Source: Mesorhizobium loti R88b (GTDB lineage: Bacteria > Pseudomonadota > Alphaproteobacteria > Rhizobiales > Rhizobiaceae). Taken from it: DNA of 64,000 nucleotides. The stretch lies in contig NZ_CP033367.1 in assembly GCF_013170845.1 (NCBI RefSeq), positions 930,001 to 994,000 on the forward strand, in the 5' to 3' direction. The translations under genes were made by a program, and so were the position numbers. The notes under the pieces were generated by a model. That model was not told the origin of the DNA and ran no database searches. It saw only the letters and a list, made by a program, of their open reading frames with translations. Below are positions 8,871-18,586 of the stretch, in pieces (position 1 is the stretch's first letter; every line of letters starts with the position of its first letter).

Positions 8871-9953
8871 ATGACCAAGGCAGTCGATCCCAGTTCGCAG
8901 TCGCCGGCGCTTCAATCCCTCGACATGCGTTCCCGTGACATCTTCCGGCGCATCGTCGATTCCTATCTCAGGGATGGTGAACCCGTGGGCTCGCGCAGCC
9001 TGTCGCGCATCCTGCCGTCCTCGCTGTCGCCGGCCACCATTCGCAACGTGATGAGCGATCTCGAACATCTCGGGCTGATCTACGCTCCCCATATCTCGGC
9101 CGGCCGGCTGCCGACGCAGGCCGGCCTGCGTTTCTTCGTCGACGCCTTCATGGAGCTAGGCGACCTCTCCGACGAAGAGCGCCGCACCATCGAGGCGCAG
9201 GTGCGGGCCTCCGGCTCGGGCGCGACGCTGGAGCACATGCTGACCGAGGCCAGCCAGATGCTGTCGGGCATGTCGCGCGGCGCCGGCCTGGTGCTGGCCG
9301 CCAAGAACGAAGTGGCGCTGAAGCATATCGAGTTCATCCAACTCGAGCCGACCAAGGCGCTTGCCGTGCTGGTGTCGCAGAATGGCGACGTCGAGAACCG
9401 CGTCGTCGAGTTGCCCGCCGGCATCACCGTCTCGCAACTGCATGAAGCCTCGAATTTCCTCAACGCCCATATCAGGGGCCGCACGCTGGCCGAGGCGCGC
9501 ATCGAGATCGCCCGCATCAAGGAAGAGACCAGGGCTGCCCTCGACACGCTGTCGCAGGATCTGGTCGAAAAGGGGCTGGCAGTGTGGGCGGGCGCCGATA
9601 GCGGCCTGCCGGCACGGCTCATCGTGCGCGGTCGCGCGAATCTGCTCGAAAACGTCACCGCCCAGGCGGATATCGAACTGCTGCGGCATCTGTTCGAGGA
9701 CATGGAGACGCAGGACGGGCTGATCCAGCTGCTTGATCTCGCTGAAGAGGGATCAGGCGTGCGCATCTTCATCGGTTCGGAAAACAAGCTGTTTTCGCTG
9801 TCGGGCTCGTCGCTGGTCGTCGCGCCCTATCGCGACAAGGATGCCCGCGTCGTCGGCGCGCTCGGCGTCATTGGCCCGACCCGGCTGAATTACGCGCGCA
9901 TCGTGCCGATGGTCGATTATACGGCGCAACTGATATCGCGCATGCTTCGTTGA
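8871..9953 (+). CDS. hrcA: Heat-inducible transcriptional repressor HrcA
   Basis: 360 residues: an N-terminal winged helix (about 20-95, with [13 protein letters not shown] and [19 protein letters not shown]), then a GAF-like core ending [26 protein letters not shown]. HrcA binds CIRCE operators of groESL and dnaK-type operons. No CIRCE element was seen in this window, so its targets lie elsewhere. grpE often follows hrcA, but here a 65-codon ORF and unrelated metabolic genes follow. Confidence 0.96.
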   Translation: MTKAVDPSSQSPALQSLDMRSRDIFRRIVDSYLRDGEPVGSRSLSRILPSSLSPATIRNVMSDLEHLGLIYAPHISAGRLPTQAGLRFFVDAFMELGDLSDEERRTIEAQVRASGSGATLEHMLTEASQMLSGMSRGAGLVLAAKNEVALKHIEFIQLEPTKALAVLVSQNGDVENRVVELPAGITVSQLHEASNFLNAHIRGRTLAEARIEIARIKEETRAALDTLSQDLVEKGLAVWAGADSGLPARLIVRGRANLLENVTAQADIELLRHLFEDMETQDGLIQLLDLAEEGSGVRIFIGSENKLFSLSGSSLVVAPYRDKDARVVGALGVIGPTRLNYARIVPMVDYTAQLISRMLR

Positions 9954-9977
9954 GCTGATCTAACCGAGGAGACGACG

Positions 9978-10175
9978 ATGGCGCTCGAAGAAATCAAGGC
10001 CCGGATCAGCCTGCTGCTGGAAGAGATGGTCAACCAGCCGGAAGACGTGCGCGAGGTGCAGGAGCAACGGCGCGAGAAACTGCGCGAAATGCGCGCCATG
10101 GGCCTGCCACTGCCGGCCGATCTCGTCGAACTGGAAAGCCGCCTCGACAGCGACCTCGACGCCACGGAGGCCTGA
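9978..10175 (+). CDS. Conserved hypothetical 65-residue helical protein
   Basis: The ATG at 9978 follows a GAGGAGA ribosome site and lies 24 bp after hrcA on the same strand. The product (MALEEIKARISLLLEEMVNQ...) is strongly amphipathic and charged, with an EVQEQRREKLREMRAMG stretch likely to form a coiled coil. No enzyme motif is visible. Co-transcription with hrcA is probable, but a link to heat shock is only inference. Confidence 0.7.
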   Translation: MALEEIKARISLLLEEMVNQPEDVREVQEQRREKLREMRAMGLPLPADLVELESRLDSDLDATEA

Positions 10176-10278
10176 GCGGCAACTACTAGTCAGACGTGTA
10201 GCGCGGAACAACCGGCGATGCCGGTCGTTGCTCTGGCCACAGCCATATTTCGTTGCTGGACACGCTTGGAGGAATTCC

Positions 10279-11628
10279 ATGATCCGAATTGCCTCGGTCA
10301 CGGCCATCCCCATCAGCATCTTGATCGCCAGCTCTGCCTTCGCGGCCGATCAACCGGTGCTGAAGGGTCCGGCCGCCTTCGGCGACTGGCGCGCCGACAA
10401 GCCCGGCGTGCGCCGGCTGATCAAGCCGGAAGACCTACCGAAGCCCTATGTCACCAAATCCGCTTCGAACAGCGCCGGTCTTGCCGACATGCCGACAGGC
10501 GCGAAGCCGCAATTGCCGCCCGGCTTTTCCGCCGAGCTGATCGCGTCCGGCATCGACAATCCGCGCGTCGTGCGCGTGGCACCCAATGGCGACCTGTTCG
10601 TCGCCGACAGCGAGGCCAACCAGATCCGCGTCTATCGTCTTGCCGAGGGCAGTGCGAAACCCGTCGAGAACGGCGTCTTTGCCGGCAATCTCAACCAACC
10701 CTATGGCATCGCCTTCTATCCGCCGGGCGACGACCCGCAATGGGTCTATGTCGCCAACAGCGACAGCATCGTGCGCTTCGCCTACCGCAAGGGCGACCTG
10801 AAGGCATCAGGCGAACCGGAAACCATCGTCGACAACATTCCATCGAACCATCACTGGACCCGCGATATCGTTTTCTCACGGGACGGCAAGACGCTCTATC
10901 TGTCGGTCGGCTCCGGCTCGAACGTCGCCGAGGATATGGGCAAGGCGCCGGATGGCGGCCTCGACGCGTGGCTCAAGTCGAAGCCGCTGGGTGCGACATG
11001 GGGCTCCGAGGACGGCCGCGCCGACGTGCTGGCCTTCGATCCGGATGGCAAGAACGGCCGCATCGTCGCCACCGGCCTGCGCAACTGTTCGGGCATGACC
11101 ATCCAGCCGGCGACCGGCGCGCTGTGGTGCGTCGTCAACGAGCGCGACGCGCTGGGCGACAATGTGCCGTCCGAATACGCCACGTCGATCAGGGAAGGCG
11201 CCTTCTACGGTTGGCCCTGGTACTACATCGGCAACCACGAGGATCCACGCCACAAGGGCGAGCGCCCCGATCTGGCCGGCAAGGCCACCATTCCCGATGT
11301 GCTGATGCAGGCGCATTCGGCGCCGCTCAACATCGCCTTCTATACCGGCAAGGATTTTCCCCAGGAGTATCAGGGCGATGCCTTCGTTGCCCTGCACGGC
11401 TCCTGGAATCGCGGCAATCGGACCGGCTACAAGGTGGTGCGTTTGCTGTTCAAGGACGGCAAGCCGACCGGCGAATACGAGGATTTCATGACCGGCTTCG
11501 TCGTCTCCAACGGCGAGGTGTGGGGAAGGCCGGTCGGCGTGGCGGTCGCAAACGACGGTGCGCTGATCGTGACCGAGGACGGCAACGGCACCATCTGGCG
11601 CATCACCCATGGCAACAGCCACTCCTGA
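10279..11628 (+). CDS. Secreted PQQ-dependent sugar (sorbosone-type) dehydrogenase
   Basis: 449 residues from the ATG at 10279, chosen because GGAGGA lies 6 nt upstream and the next residues form a clean signal peptide (MIRIASVTAIPISILIASSAFA, in two parts: charged start and hydrophobic core ending SAFA). The mature protein is a six-bladed beta-propeller of the soluble aldose/sorbosone dehydrogenase family: GIDNPRVVRVAPNGDLFVAD, NQPYGIAFYPP and GSWNRGNRTGYKVVR repeats. It would oxidise sugars or aldehydes in the periplasm with PQQ. No PQQ biosynthesis gene is in the window. Confidence 0.87.
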   Translation: MIRIASVTAIPISILIASSAFAADQPVLKGPAAFGDWRADKPGVRRLIKPEDLPKPYVTKSASNSAGLADMPTGAKPQLPPGFSAELIASGIDNPRVVRVAPNGDLFVADSEANQIRVYRLAEGSAKPVENGVFAGNLNQPYGIAFYPPGDDPQWVYVANSDSIVRFAYRKGDLKASGEPETIVDNIPSNHHWTRDIVFSRDGKTLYLSVGSGSNVAEDMGKAPDGGLDAWLKSKPLGATWGSEDGRADVLAFDPDGKNGRIVATGLRNCSGMTIQPATGALWCVVNERDALGDNVPSEYATSIREGAFYGWPWYYIGNHEDPRHKGERPDLAGKATIPDVLMQAHSAPLNIAFYTGKDFPQEYQGDAFVALHGSWNRGNRTGYKVVRLLFKDGKPTGEYEDFMTGFVVSNGEVWGRPVGVAVANDGALIVTEDGNGTIWRITHGNSHS

Positions 11629-11748
11629 GCGCTTGACCCTCGCCCTGGTGCAATAGAATCCGGCTGAAGGGAATTCACCGCCGCCTGACTTCGTGCGACA
11701 AGGCGCAGTCACAACAGCATCGCGTCCCGAACGTGCAAGGCCGCATCC

Positions 11749-12366
11749 ATGACCCTCACCGGCTTCCTCGCCTACAGTGCCGCGCTTGGCATCGCCGCCG
11801 CCATTCCCGGTCCCGGCGTAACAGCACTTGTCGCGCGGGCGCTCGGCTCCGGCTTCCGCTCGTCTCTGGCCATGTCGTTCGGCCTGATGCTGGGCGACCT
11901 TACCTACCTGACCGCAGTGGTGCTCGGCCTCGCCTTTGTCGCGCAGACCTTCGGCATGGTGTTCCTGGCCATCAAATGGGCAGGGGTCGCCTATCTCGCC
12001 TTCCTCGGCTGGCGCTTCTGGACCGCCGGCATCACGCCTGAAACCATTGAAGCCCGGAAGGGCAAGGCTGGATTCGTTTCGAGTTTCGCGGCAGGCCTCA
12101 CCGTGACGCTCGGCAATCCGAAGACGATGATCTTCTACCTCGCCATCACGCCGACCATCGTCGACCTCAAGACGATCACGCTGGCCGATTACGGTATTGT
12201 CGTCGCGCTGACCGTGGTCGTCCTGTTCATCGTGCTGGTGCCTTACCTGGCACTGGCCGCCAAGGCGCGCTGGTTCCTGAAGTCGCCGCGCGCGCTGAAG
12301 GTGCTGAACCGCACCGCCGCCGGCTTCATGGTCGGCGCCGCGGCAGCGATCGCCGCCCGCCAATAG
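11749..12366 (+). CDS. LysE/RhtB-family amino-acid exporter
   Basis: A 205-residue inner-membrane protein with about six hydrophobic segments and the LysE signature near the N-terminus (AAIPGPGVTALVARAL). The central GNPKTMIFYLAITPTIVD is the second conserved element. Members export lysine, threonine, homoserine or quorum lactones; this substrate is not determinable. It stands alone on the plus strand between the sugar dehydrogenase and cysK. Confidence 0.9.
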   Translation: MTLTGFLAYSAALGIAAAIPGPGVTALVARALGSGFRSSLAMSFGLMLGDLTYLTAVVLGLAFVAQTFGMVFLAIKWAGVAYLAFLGWRFWTAGITPETIEARKGKAGFVSSFAAGLTVTLGNPKTMIFYLAITPTIVDLKTITLADYGIVVALTVVVLFIVLVPYLALAAKARWFLKSPRALKVLNRTAAGFMVGAAAAIAARQ

Positions 12367-12402
12367 GGTCCTTTCGGCCAAAATATTCCAGATATCGACC
12401 TT

Positions 12403-12423
12403 CCCGGAAAACCCTTTTCCGGG
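12403..12423. promoter_or_regulatory. Perfect 9-bp inverted repeat upstream of cysK
   Basis: Arms CCCGGAAAA and TTTTCCGGG flank a 3-nt CCC loop, 114 bp before the cysK start and 36 bp after the LysE-type gene. It has no trailing T-run in the plus direction beyond the stem, so it could be either the end of the upstream transcript or an operator. The function is not decided by sequence. Confidence 0.5.
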
Positions 12424-12537
12424 GCGATGACGTTTTAGACACAGGCCCCACTCGGATATTTTCCGTCGTCGGTCTATCTTGCGCGATCGAAGGCCCTATC
12501 TTGCCGCCACTTGCCTGAAATCCTGGGAGCGAAACCA

Positions 12538-13518
<981 letters not shown>

Positions 13519-13551
13519 CGCCAGGCGGGCGCGGGTGAATCCCGGACCGCC

Positions 13552-14325
13552 TTACAATCTGCCGGCGAAGTTGCCGACTAGGCGCACCACCTCGTCGAGC
13601 TTCTCTATATGTGGGAAATGGCCGGCTTCGGCGATCCGCTCGAAATTGGCACCGGCGATGCTGCCGGCATAGCGCCGGCCATAGTCGATATCCACGATGC
13701 GGTCGCTTTCGCCCCATGCGACGATGGTCGGCACGGGCATTCGTGCCAGCCGCGACCTGAGCGTTGGCTCAACCATGAAATCCTCGCCGGAATAGAGCCG
13801 CAAGGTCTTCTGGTTTTCCGCCATGGCGGCGACGGCGTCCGGGCCCGATGGGGCAAGCGCGTAGAGCTGCGGATTGTGGAAGGCCAGCGCCGAGCGTTCC
13901 GCCGGCGGCAGCGTCGTCGGGTCGGTGATCGGCCGCCCCGCCGGGTCCGGATCGATCCCAACCGCATTGAGAAGGACCAGCCCGGCGATGCGGGGCGACT
14001 GGCGAAGCGCCATTTCGGCGGCGATCCAGCCGCCGGCCGAGTTGCCGACCAGCACCACATCCGTCAGGTCCAACCACTCGATCAAAGCGAGGTAGGCAAG
14101 CGCCAGATCGTTGATGCTGGCAAAGCCCTGCGGGCGCGGCTCGCCATCGAAACCCGGATGCGTCGGCACGATCGCACGGCCGTTTTTGGAAAGCGCCTGC
14201 GCGAGACCCGACATCGAACCTGCCCCGGCGCCGCCGTGCAGGAGCAGGAACGGCCGACCTTGCCCCTGATCGGAGATGGTTACGGGAACGGTTTCGGCCA
14301 ACAGGCTCAATTGCTGTTTCGACAT
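13552..14325 (-). CDS. Alpha/beta-hydrolase
   Basis: 257 residues from the ATG at 14325; the longer frame from 14421 would cross the divergent operator and is rejected. A full catalytic triad is visible: Ser96 in GNSAGG, Asp208 in GESDRIVD and His236 in AGHFPH, plus the HGGAGAG oxyanion turn at 30-36. The substrate is unknown; similar proteins include hydrolases of aromatic meta-cleavage and lactonases. It is transcribed away from a MarR regulator with a shared palindromic operator, so it is probably the regulator's target. Confidence 0.88.
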   Translation of the reverse strand: MSKQQLSLLAETVPVTISDQGQGRPFLLLHGGAGAGSMSGLAQALSKNGRAIVPTHPGFDGEPRPQGFASINDLALAYLALIEWLDLTDVVLVGNSAGGWIAAEMALRQSPRIAGLVLLNAVGIDPDPAGRPITDPTTLPPAERSALAFHNPQLYALAPSGPDAVAAMAENQKTLRLYSGEDFMVEPTLRSRLARMPVPTIVAWGESDRIVDIDYGRRYAGSIAGANFERIAEAGHFPHIEKLDEVVRLVGNFAGRL

Positions 14326-14356
14326 CGTGAAATCTCCCGTTGGTGGGTTGACTGTC

Positions 14357-14382
14357 TCAACATATTTATATAAACTTGTTGA
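14357..14382. promoter_or_regulatory. Palindromic operator between hydrolase and MarR genes
   Basis: Arms TCAACA (14357-14362) and TGTTGA (14377-14382) flank an AT-rich 14-bp core that also contains TTATATAA. It fills the 58-bp gap between the two divergent start codons and ends one base before the MarR ATG, a typical place for autoregulatory MarR binding. Confidence 0.65.
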
Positions 14383-14383
14383 T

Positions 14384-14830
14384 ATGTCAAGCTCCCCTGA
14401 AGCACTCGGTCTTTCGGTCAAGAAACTCCAGCACCGTCACCATCGGGCGGCAGACACGGCGCTATCCGAGCTGGGGATCAGCCTTGTGCAGTGGAATGCG
14501 CTGCGCGAGATCGACCGCAACCCCGGCGCCACGATGCACGCGCTGGCAGTGCTGACATTCAATTCCGATCAGGCTTTCGGCACGCTGGCGATCCGGTTGC
14601 TCCGCCAGGGCTGGATCGAGCGCCAGATCGGCCCGGGCCGCGCCAACGCACATCGCCTTACAGCCGAAGGCGAGGCGATGCTGCAGCGTGGGCGTAAACG
14701 CGTTCTCGATATTGTCGCCAGGTCATTCTCCCCCCTTAGCCAAGAGGAGCGGGAGAGCCTGATGCGGTTGCTCAACAAATTGCTGGAGCACGGCCTGGAC
14801 GATCCTTCGGAGGACCCGCTGGCCCGCTGA
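14384..14830 (+). CDS. MarR-family transcriptional regulator
   Basis: 148 residues from the ATG at 14384, the start immediately following the operator (an upstream start at 14276 lies inside the divergent hydrolase). The winged helix spans about 35-100 (LVQWNALREIDRNPGATMHALA, LLRQGWIERQIGPG..AHRLTAEGEAML). MarR repressors are usually released by small phenolic or oxidised ligands, and the adjacent hydrolase is the probable target. Another GST-family gene follows on the same strand. Confidence 0.9.
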   Translation: MSSSPEALGLSVKKLQHRHHRAADTALSELGISLVQWNALREIDRNPGATMHALAVLTFNSDQAFGTLAIRLLRQGWIERQIGPGRANAHRLTAEGEAMLQRGRKRVLDIVARSFSPLSQEERESLMRLLNKLLEHGLDDPSEDPLAR

Positions 14831-14926
14831 AAAGCTTGCCGTGGCGCCTGCAGCCGGCTTGAGCGGCAACCTGCTTCCGGTTCATATCCCCATCGGCCCG
14901 CTCTGTTCGGGCCAGGGGAGGAATTC

Positions 14927-15553
14927 ATGTACAAGCTCTACACCCGTCCGGGCAGCGGCGGCTTCGTCGTCGAGGCGGCGCTGGCGCTGGCGAACGCGCC
15001 ATTCGAACAAATCGACGTGCCGAAATCCGACCGGCCCGATCCGGCCTTCCTCGACATCAGCCCGCTGAACCAGGTGCCGGTGCTGACCTTGCCGGACGGC
15101 AGCTCGATGACCGAATCGGCGGCAATCTGCATCCTGCTTGCCGAGCGCCATCCCGATGCCGGCCTGGCGCCGGCGGTCGACGCGCCGGCCCGCGCCGAGT
15201 TCCTGCGCTGGATGGCCTTCATGTCGTCGGTGCTCTACCCGGCGGTGCTGCGGCTCTACTACGCCTATCGCTACACGGCCGACGCCGACGGCACGAAAGC
15301 CGTCAAGCAGGCGGCAATCGCCGAGATGGACCGCGGCTTCGCCGTTCTCGATGCCGCCTTGCGCGGCCGTGACTGGCTGGTCGGCGAGGCGATGTCGCTG
15401 GCCGATATCTATCTCGTCATGCTGGTGGCGTGGCATCCCGACATCGATCGCGCCCGCGCGGCATGGCCAAACATTGAACGTCTATGGGCCCGGCTGCGCG
15501 ACCATGCGTTGCTGAAGACGCTCAACATTTCGCACGAGATGTGGCCCGTCTAG
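14927..15553 (+). CDS. Glutathione S-transferase family protein
   Basis: 208 residues with a thioredoxin-like N-terminal domain (KLYTRPGSGGFVVEAAL, LNQVPVLTLPDG with the cis-Pro, and MTESAAI for the glutathione gamma-glutamyl group) and a helical C-terminal domain containing GRDWLVGEAMSLADIYLVML. The N-terminal residues Ser/Tyr suggest a Tyr- or Ser-type enzyme, not Cys. GGGAGGA lies 7 nt upstream of the ATG. It may be expressed with the MarR gene 96 bp upstream. Confidence 0.9.
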   Translation: MYKLYTRPGSGGFVVEAALALANAPFEQIDVPKSDRPDPAFLDISPLNQVPVLTLPDGSSMTESAAICILLAERHPDAGLAPAVDAPARAEFLRWMAFMSSVLYPAVLRLYYAYRYTADADGTKAVKQAAIAEMDRGFAVLDAALRGRDWLVGEAMSLADIYLVMLVAWHPDIDRARAAWPNIERLWARLRDHALLKTLNISHEMWPV

Positions 15554-15616
15554 AGCTCTTTGTTTTGGCGCGATTCCGGACAGAAAACCGTTACACACTT
15601 TCCTGGGATTGCTCTG
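15554..15616 (-). repeat. Intergenic palindromic repeat, family copy 1
   Basis: Read on the minus strand this segment closely matches 51920-51989: both contain a CCAGGAAA-like start, GTGTRAAACGGTTTT, a TCCGGAAT core and an AAAACARAGAG end. It sits between the GST stop and the sigma-factor stop, where transcripts converge. I recognise it as a dispersed short repeat of the type common in Mesorhizobium intergenic DNA. Confidence 0.7.
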
Positions 15617-15626
15617 AGCAGGCGGC

Positions 15627-16871
15627 TCAATTTCGCAGCAATGCGCGTTTGCCTTGCAGGAACCGGCGCACAGCCGGATCGCGCTCGAGGCCGATCGCCC
15701 TGTCATAGGCCTCGCTTGCCAGCGGTACCTGGCCCAGCCTGGCGAGGAGACCGGCTCGGGCCGCCCAAAAAGGCTGATACTCATTGAGCCGCTTGTCGTC
15801 GCCCAGCACGTAAAGGGCGGCCAGCCCGGCCAAAGCGCCCTCCGTCTCGGCAAGCGCCACGGCGCGGTTGATCGCCACCACCGGCGATCCAGCGATCAAA
15901 AGCAGCGCATCGTAGAGCTCGCGGATCGCCACCCAGTCGGTGCGGCCGGTCAGCCGTCGCGCCGCATGGGCCGACTGTACGGCCGCCTCGAGCTGGTAGC
16001 GGCCGATGGCGCCGCGCGCCGCGGCGTGGGACAGAAGCACCTCCGCCTCATCGATGAGAGCGCGATCCCACAGATCGCAATCCTGCTCCGCCAGCGGCAC
16101 GAAGTCGCCTTCGGCACTGCGCCGTGCAGCGCGGCGCGCCTCGGCAAACAGCATCAACGCCAGCAGGCCAAGCGCTTCCGGCTCTTGCGGCATCAGCGTG
16201 GCCACCAGGCGGCCGAGCCAGATGCCTTCGGTGGCGAGGTTGCGCGCCCTGGTCTCCGTGCCGGCCGGATCCGACCAACCTTCGGCGAAGGCGGCGTAGA
16301 TCGCCTCCAGCACGGCATCCAGCCGCTCGCCGAGCTCGGCCCGCTCGGGCACGCGGAACGGAATGCCGGTTTCGCGGATGCGGGTCTTGGCGCGCACCAG
16401 GCGCTGGCCCATCGTTGCCGGTGAGACCAGGAAGGCGGAGGCGATCGTGGCGGCATCGAAGCCCAGCACGGCCTGCAGGATCAGCGGCGCCCGCACGCCA
16501 GGTTCGATCGCCGGATGCGCGCAGGCAAACATCAGCCGCAACCGTTCGTCGGGCAGGTCTTCGTCGGTCATGCGCGCCTCCATCTCTTCGGCAATCAGCT
16601 TGAGATGATCACGGGCCGCCTCCCGGGTGAGCCGCCGGCGAACCGAATCAACGCGGCGACGACGCGCCACCGCCAACAGCCAGGCTTCCGGCTTTTCAGG
16701 CACGCCTGACCGCGGCCAGCGTTCGAGCGCGGCGGCAAAGGCGTCGGCCAGCGCATCCTCGGCGGCGGCCACATCACGCGTGCGCGCCGCGAGCCAGGCG
16801 ACCAGCTTGCCATAACTCTGCCGGGCGGCGGCCTCAGCGGCCGCCCGGGCGATCTCCGGGCGACTGTCCAT
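15627..16871 (-). CDS. ECF sigma factor, ECF42 type with C-terminal TPR-like extension
   Basis: 414 residues. Sigma region 2 is at about 20-85 (KLVAWLAARTRDVAAAEDALADAF) and region 4 at about 125-180 (APLILQAVLGFDAATIASAFLVSPATMGQRLVRAK). The remaining ~220 residues form the helical extension characteristic of ECF42 (DERLRLMFACAHPAI is its usual linker). This group lacks an anti-sigma factor and is genetically paired with DGPF/YciI-domain proteins, as here: the partner gene ends 7 bp upstream. It probably regulates its own operon; the stimulus is unknown. Confidence 0.9.
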   Translation of the reverse strand: MDSRPEIARAAAEAAARQSYGKLVAWLAARTRDVAAAEDALADAFAAALERWPRSGVPEKPEAWLLAVARRRRVDSVRRRLTREAARDHLKLIAEEMEARMTDEDLPDERLRLMFACAHPAIEPGVRAPLILQAVLGFDAATIASAFLVSPATMGQRLVRAKTRIRETGIPFRVPERAELGERLDAVLEAIYAAFAEGWSDPAGTETRARNLATEGIWLGRLVATLMPQEPEALGLLALMLFAEARRAARRSAEGDFVPLAEQDCDLWDRALIDEAEVLLSHAAARGAIGRYQLEAAVQSAHAARRLTGRTDWVAIRELYDALLLIAGSPVVAINRAVALAETEGALAGLAALYVLGDDKRLNEYQPFWAARAGLLARLGQVPLASEAYDRAIGLERDPAVRRFLQGKRALLRN

Positions 16872-16878
16872 TACGCCG

Positions 16879-17247
16879 TCATTTCTGGGGCATGTAGTCG
16901 GCCAACTCCCAGATCGGCCGCAGCTCGACAGTGCCGGTGCTGGCCGCCGGACAGCGTGCCGCCCATTCGATGGCAGTATCGATGTCGGCCGCCTCGATCA
17001 TGTAGAAGCCGGCAAGCTGCTCCTTGGTGTCGGCATAGGGGCCGTCGATCACGTGGGTCTTGCCGTCCGCGATCCGCACCGAGGTGGTCGCCTGGGTGGG
17101 ACGCAGCCGCTCGCCGGCCAGCCATACGCCGGATTTCTTCAAGGCTTCGGTATAGGCGGTATAGGCCGCGCTCATCTGCTGGAGCTGCTCGACCGGCGTT
17201 TTCGCCAGTGCGGCTTCGTCGCCGTTGATCAAAAGTATGTATCGCAT
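16879..17247 (-). CDS. DGPF/YciI-like domain protein, partner of the ECF42 sigma factor
   Basis: 122 residues from MRYILLINGDEA at 17247; the frame extends upstream but that part is not conserved-looking. The VIDGPYADTKEQLAGFYMIEA motif (split here: VIDGPYADTKEQ, LAGFYMIEA) is the DGPF signature, with a late PIWELADY tail. YciI-fold proteins are small ferredoxin-like domains, some with weak hydrolase activity. In ECF42 systems one or more DGPF genes accompany the sigma gene. Seven bases separate the two genes, so they form an operon. Confidence 0.9.
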   Translation of the reverse strand: MRYILLINGDEAALAKTPVEQLQQMSAAYTAYTEALKKSGVWLAGERLRPTQATTSVRIADGKTHVIDGPYADTKEQLAGFYMIEAADIDTAIEWAARCPAASTGTVELRPIWELADYMPQK

Positions 17248-17454
17248 GGGTCTTCTCCCGTGGTTTGGAAGGCCGCGTCCTTGCGGGGCCAGACGTATGT
17301 CGCGCGGCAGCGCCTGATTTCGACAGGCTGCAGAAAAAACTTTCGGCCTTGATCGGGCACGGTGCAAGCCATCACCGCATGCACATCGACCATCCGCAAA
17401 AGAGCCTAAACGGCCACGACTCGATCCAGCCCATCAAATGCCTGAACCAGACAT

Positions 17455-17889
17455 CTAGCCAAGGAACCGTCCTCTCAGCGCGGCCGATGGAATGTCGCAG
17501 CTGTCCTTTCGACCGAAGAGGGCGTAGCGATTTTTGGCGATGCGATTGTACAGCCAGTCGCGCAGCGGTCGTGGCAGCAGCAACAGCGCCTTCGCTACGC
17601 GCCATGGCCAGCTGAGTTCCGACATGACGGCGACAAGGCTGTCGAGGTGGGTGAAGAAGGCGCCGTCGATGAGGACGAGATTGGTTTCGTAGGAGTCCGT
17701 GCGCAGCCCATGCTTCCTGAACAGCGCCTCGCCAAACGGAGATTGGGCGGTGGCGAAGCGGAAGCGGCCCTGGCGGTCGAGCCTGACGACCATGCGCACG
17801 AAGCCGGAGCAGAGCACGCAGACGCCGTCGAAGACGATCAGCGGATGGCTTGCAGCGAAGGGTTTAGAGGGACGGTTTGGCTCGGTCAC
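17455..17889 (-). CDS. Thiol-disulfide oxidoreductase, DCC family (DUF393)
   Basis: 144 residues with the family's DGVCVLC motif at 21-27 (Cys24 and Cys27, redox pair) just after an IVFDG strand, and the C-terminal RDWLYNRIAKNRYALFGR segment ending in a further Cys (SCDIP). DCC proteins are thioredoxin-like and predicted to reduce disulfides; partners are not known. It is a single gene with about 200 bp of apparently gene-free DNA before the DGPF gene. Confidence 0.92.
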   Translation of the reverse strand: MTEPNRPSKPFAASHPLIVFDGVCVLCSGFVRMVVRLDRQGRFRFATAQSPFGEALFRKHGLRTDSYETNLVLIDGAFFTHLDSLVAVMSELSWPWRVAKALLLLPRPLRDWLYNRIAKNRYALFGRKDSCDIPSAALRGRFLG

Positions 17890-18068
17890 GCGGGCCTCGG
17901 CTGCTCATGTCCTGGGACACTAAGCCAGCCGGAGGCGGGATCAAAGACGTGGCGATGTCGCACGCCGTCTGTCGGCGAGCGCGGGGCGTTCGGAACGATA
18001 GGTGGTGGCGCGGGTCTCGGTGCCCGGCCTGCAGATACGGCTGTTGTGGCGGTTCTCGAACGTCATGG

Positions 18069-18209
18069 TCAGTGCGCACCCAGCGAGGTGCCGCGACGGG
18101 CGCAAGCCGGACCCGGGCCGCGCATGTAATAGCGCTCGGGCCGGTAGGTCGGCGCGATGAATTCGCGGATGGCCGCGGCATAGCCGATGAGGTGCGTAAG
18201 GAAGTTCAT
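18069..18209 (-). CDS. Small 46-residue hypothetical protein
   Basis: An uninterrupted minus-strand frame starts MNFLTHLIGYAAAIREFIAP and ends at a TGA at 18069. Composition looks protein-like: a short hydrophobic N-terminal helix, then a Tyr/Arg/Pro/Gly-rich tail. A CAGGGTAA stretch directly upstream could act as a weak ribosome site. No family is recognised. It is the only convincing gene in the 700 bp between the DCC gene and ku. Confidence 0.45.
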   Translation of the reverse strand: MNFLTHLIGYAAAIREFIAPTYRPERYYMRGPGPACARRGTSLGAH

Positions 18210-18586
18210 TTACCCTGTCCCTGTCCCGATTTTCGGATGTCCCTTCCGATTGACGGGCATCATAGCGTCGAGGCGTGAATAGTCGGTGAACACGATGTTA
18301 ATATCTGGTCGAAAAGGCCTTGGTTCGTGGCCGGAATGCGGCTGATTCGGGGTCTTTCCGTGCAGTTCGTCGGCATTGCGCCCAATGTGACTTTTGCATC
18401 ACATATGTTTCGTTTGAATGTCGCCTGCGCGCGCTTGTGTTTCAATTTTTGCCGCGCCCGTAAAATTTTCATTCTGGCCGCCGCGACGCGGGGACTTGCC
18501 TTTGCGTCCCGAACGTCGTGCGATCACGGAACTGGAACGGGGCCTGTCCGTTCTCACCTTCATCTTATCGCCGAAGGGAAATTGCC
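18210..18586. other. Gene-free interval upstream of ku
   Basis: This 377-bp stretch has no convincing coding frame on either strand. It must hold the ku-ligD promoter; AT content rises around 18395-18475 (including TTTCAATTTTTGCCGC and AAAATTTTCATT), the likeliest promoter zone. No strong palindrome or terminator was found. Confidence 0.5.

Noticed and set aside
10876..12381. A 501-codon minus-strand frame opposite the sugar dehydrogenase and LysE genes
   Set aside because: Spans two convincing plus-strand genes with signal peptide and family motifs; Arg/Gly/His-rich shadow.
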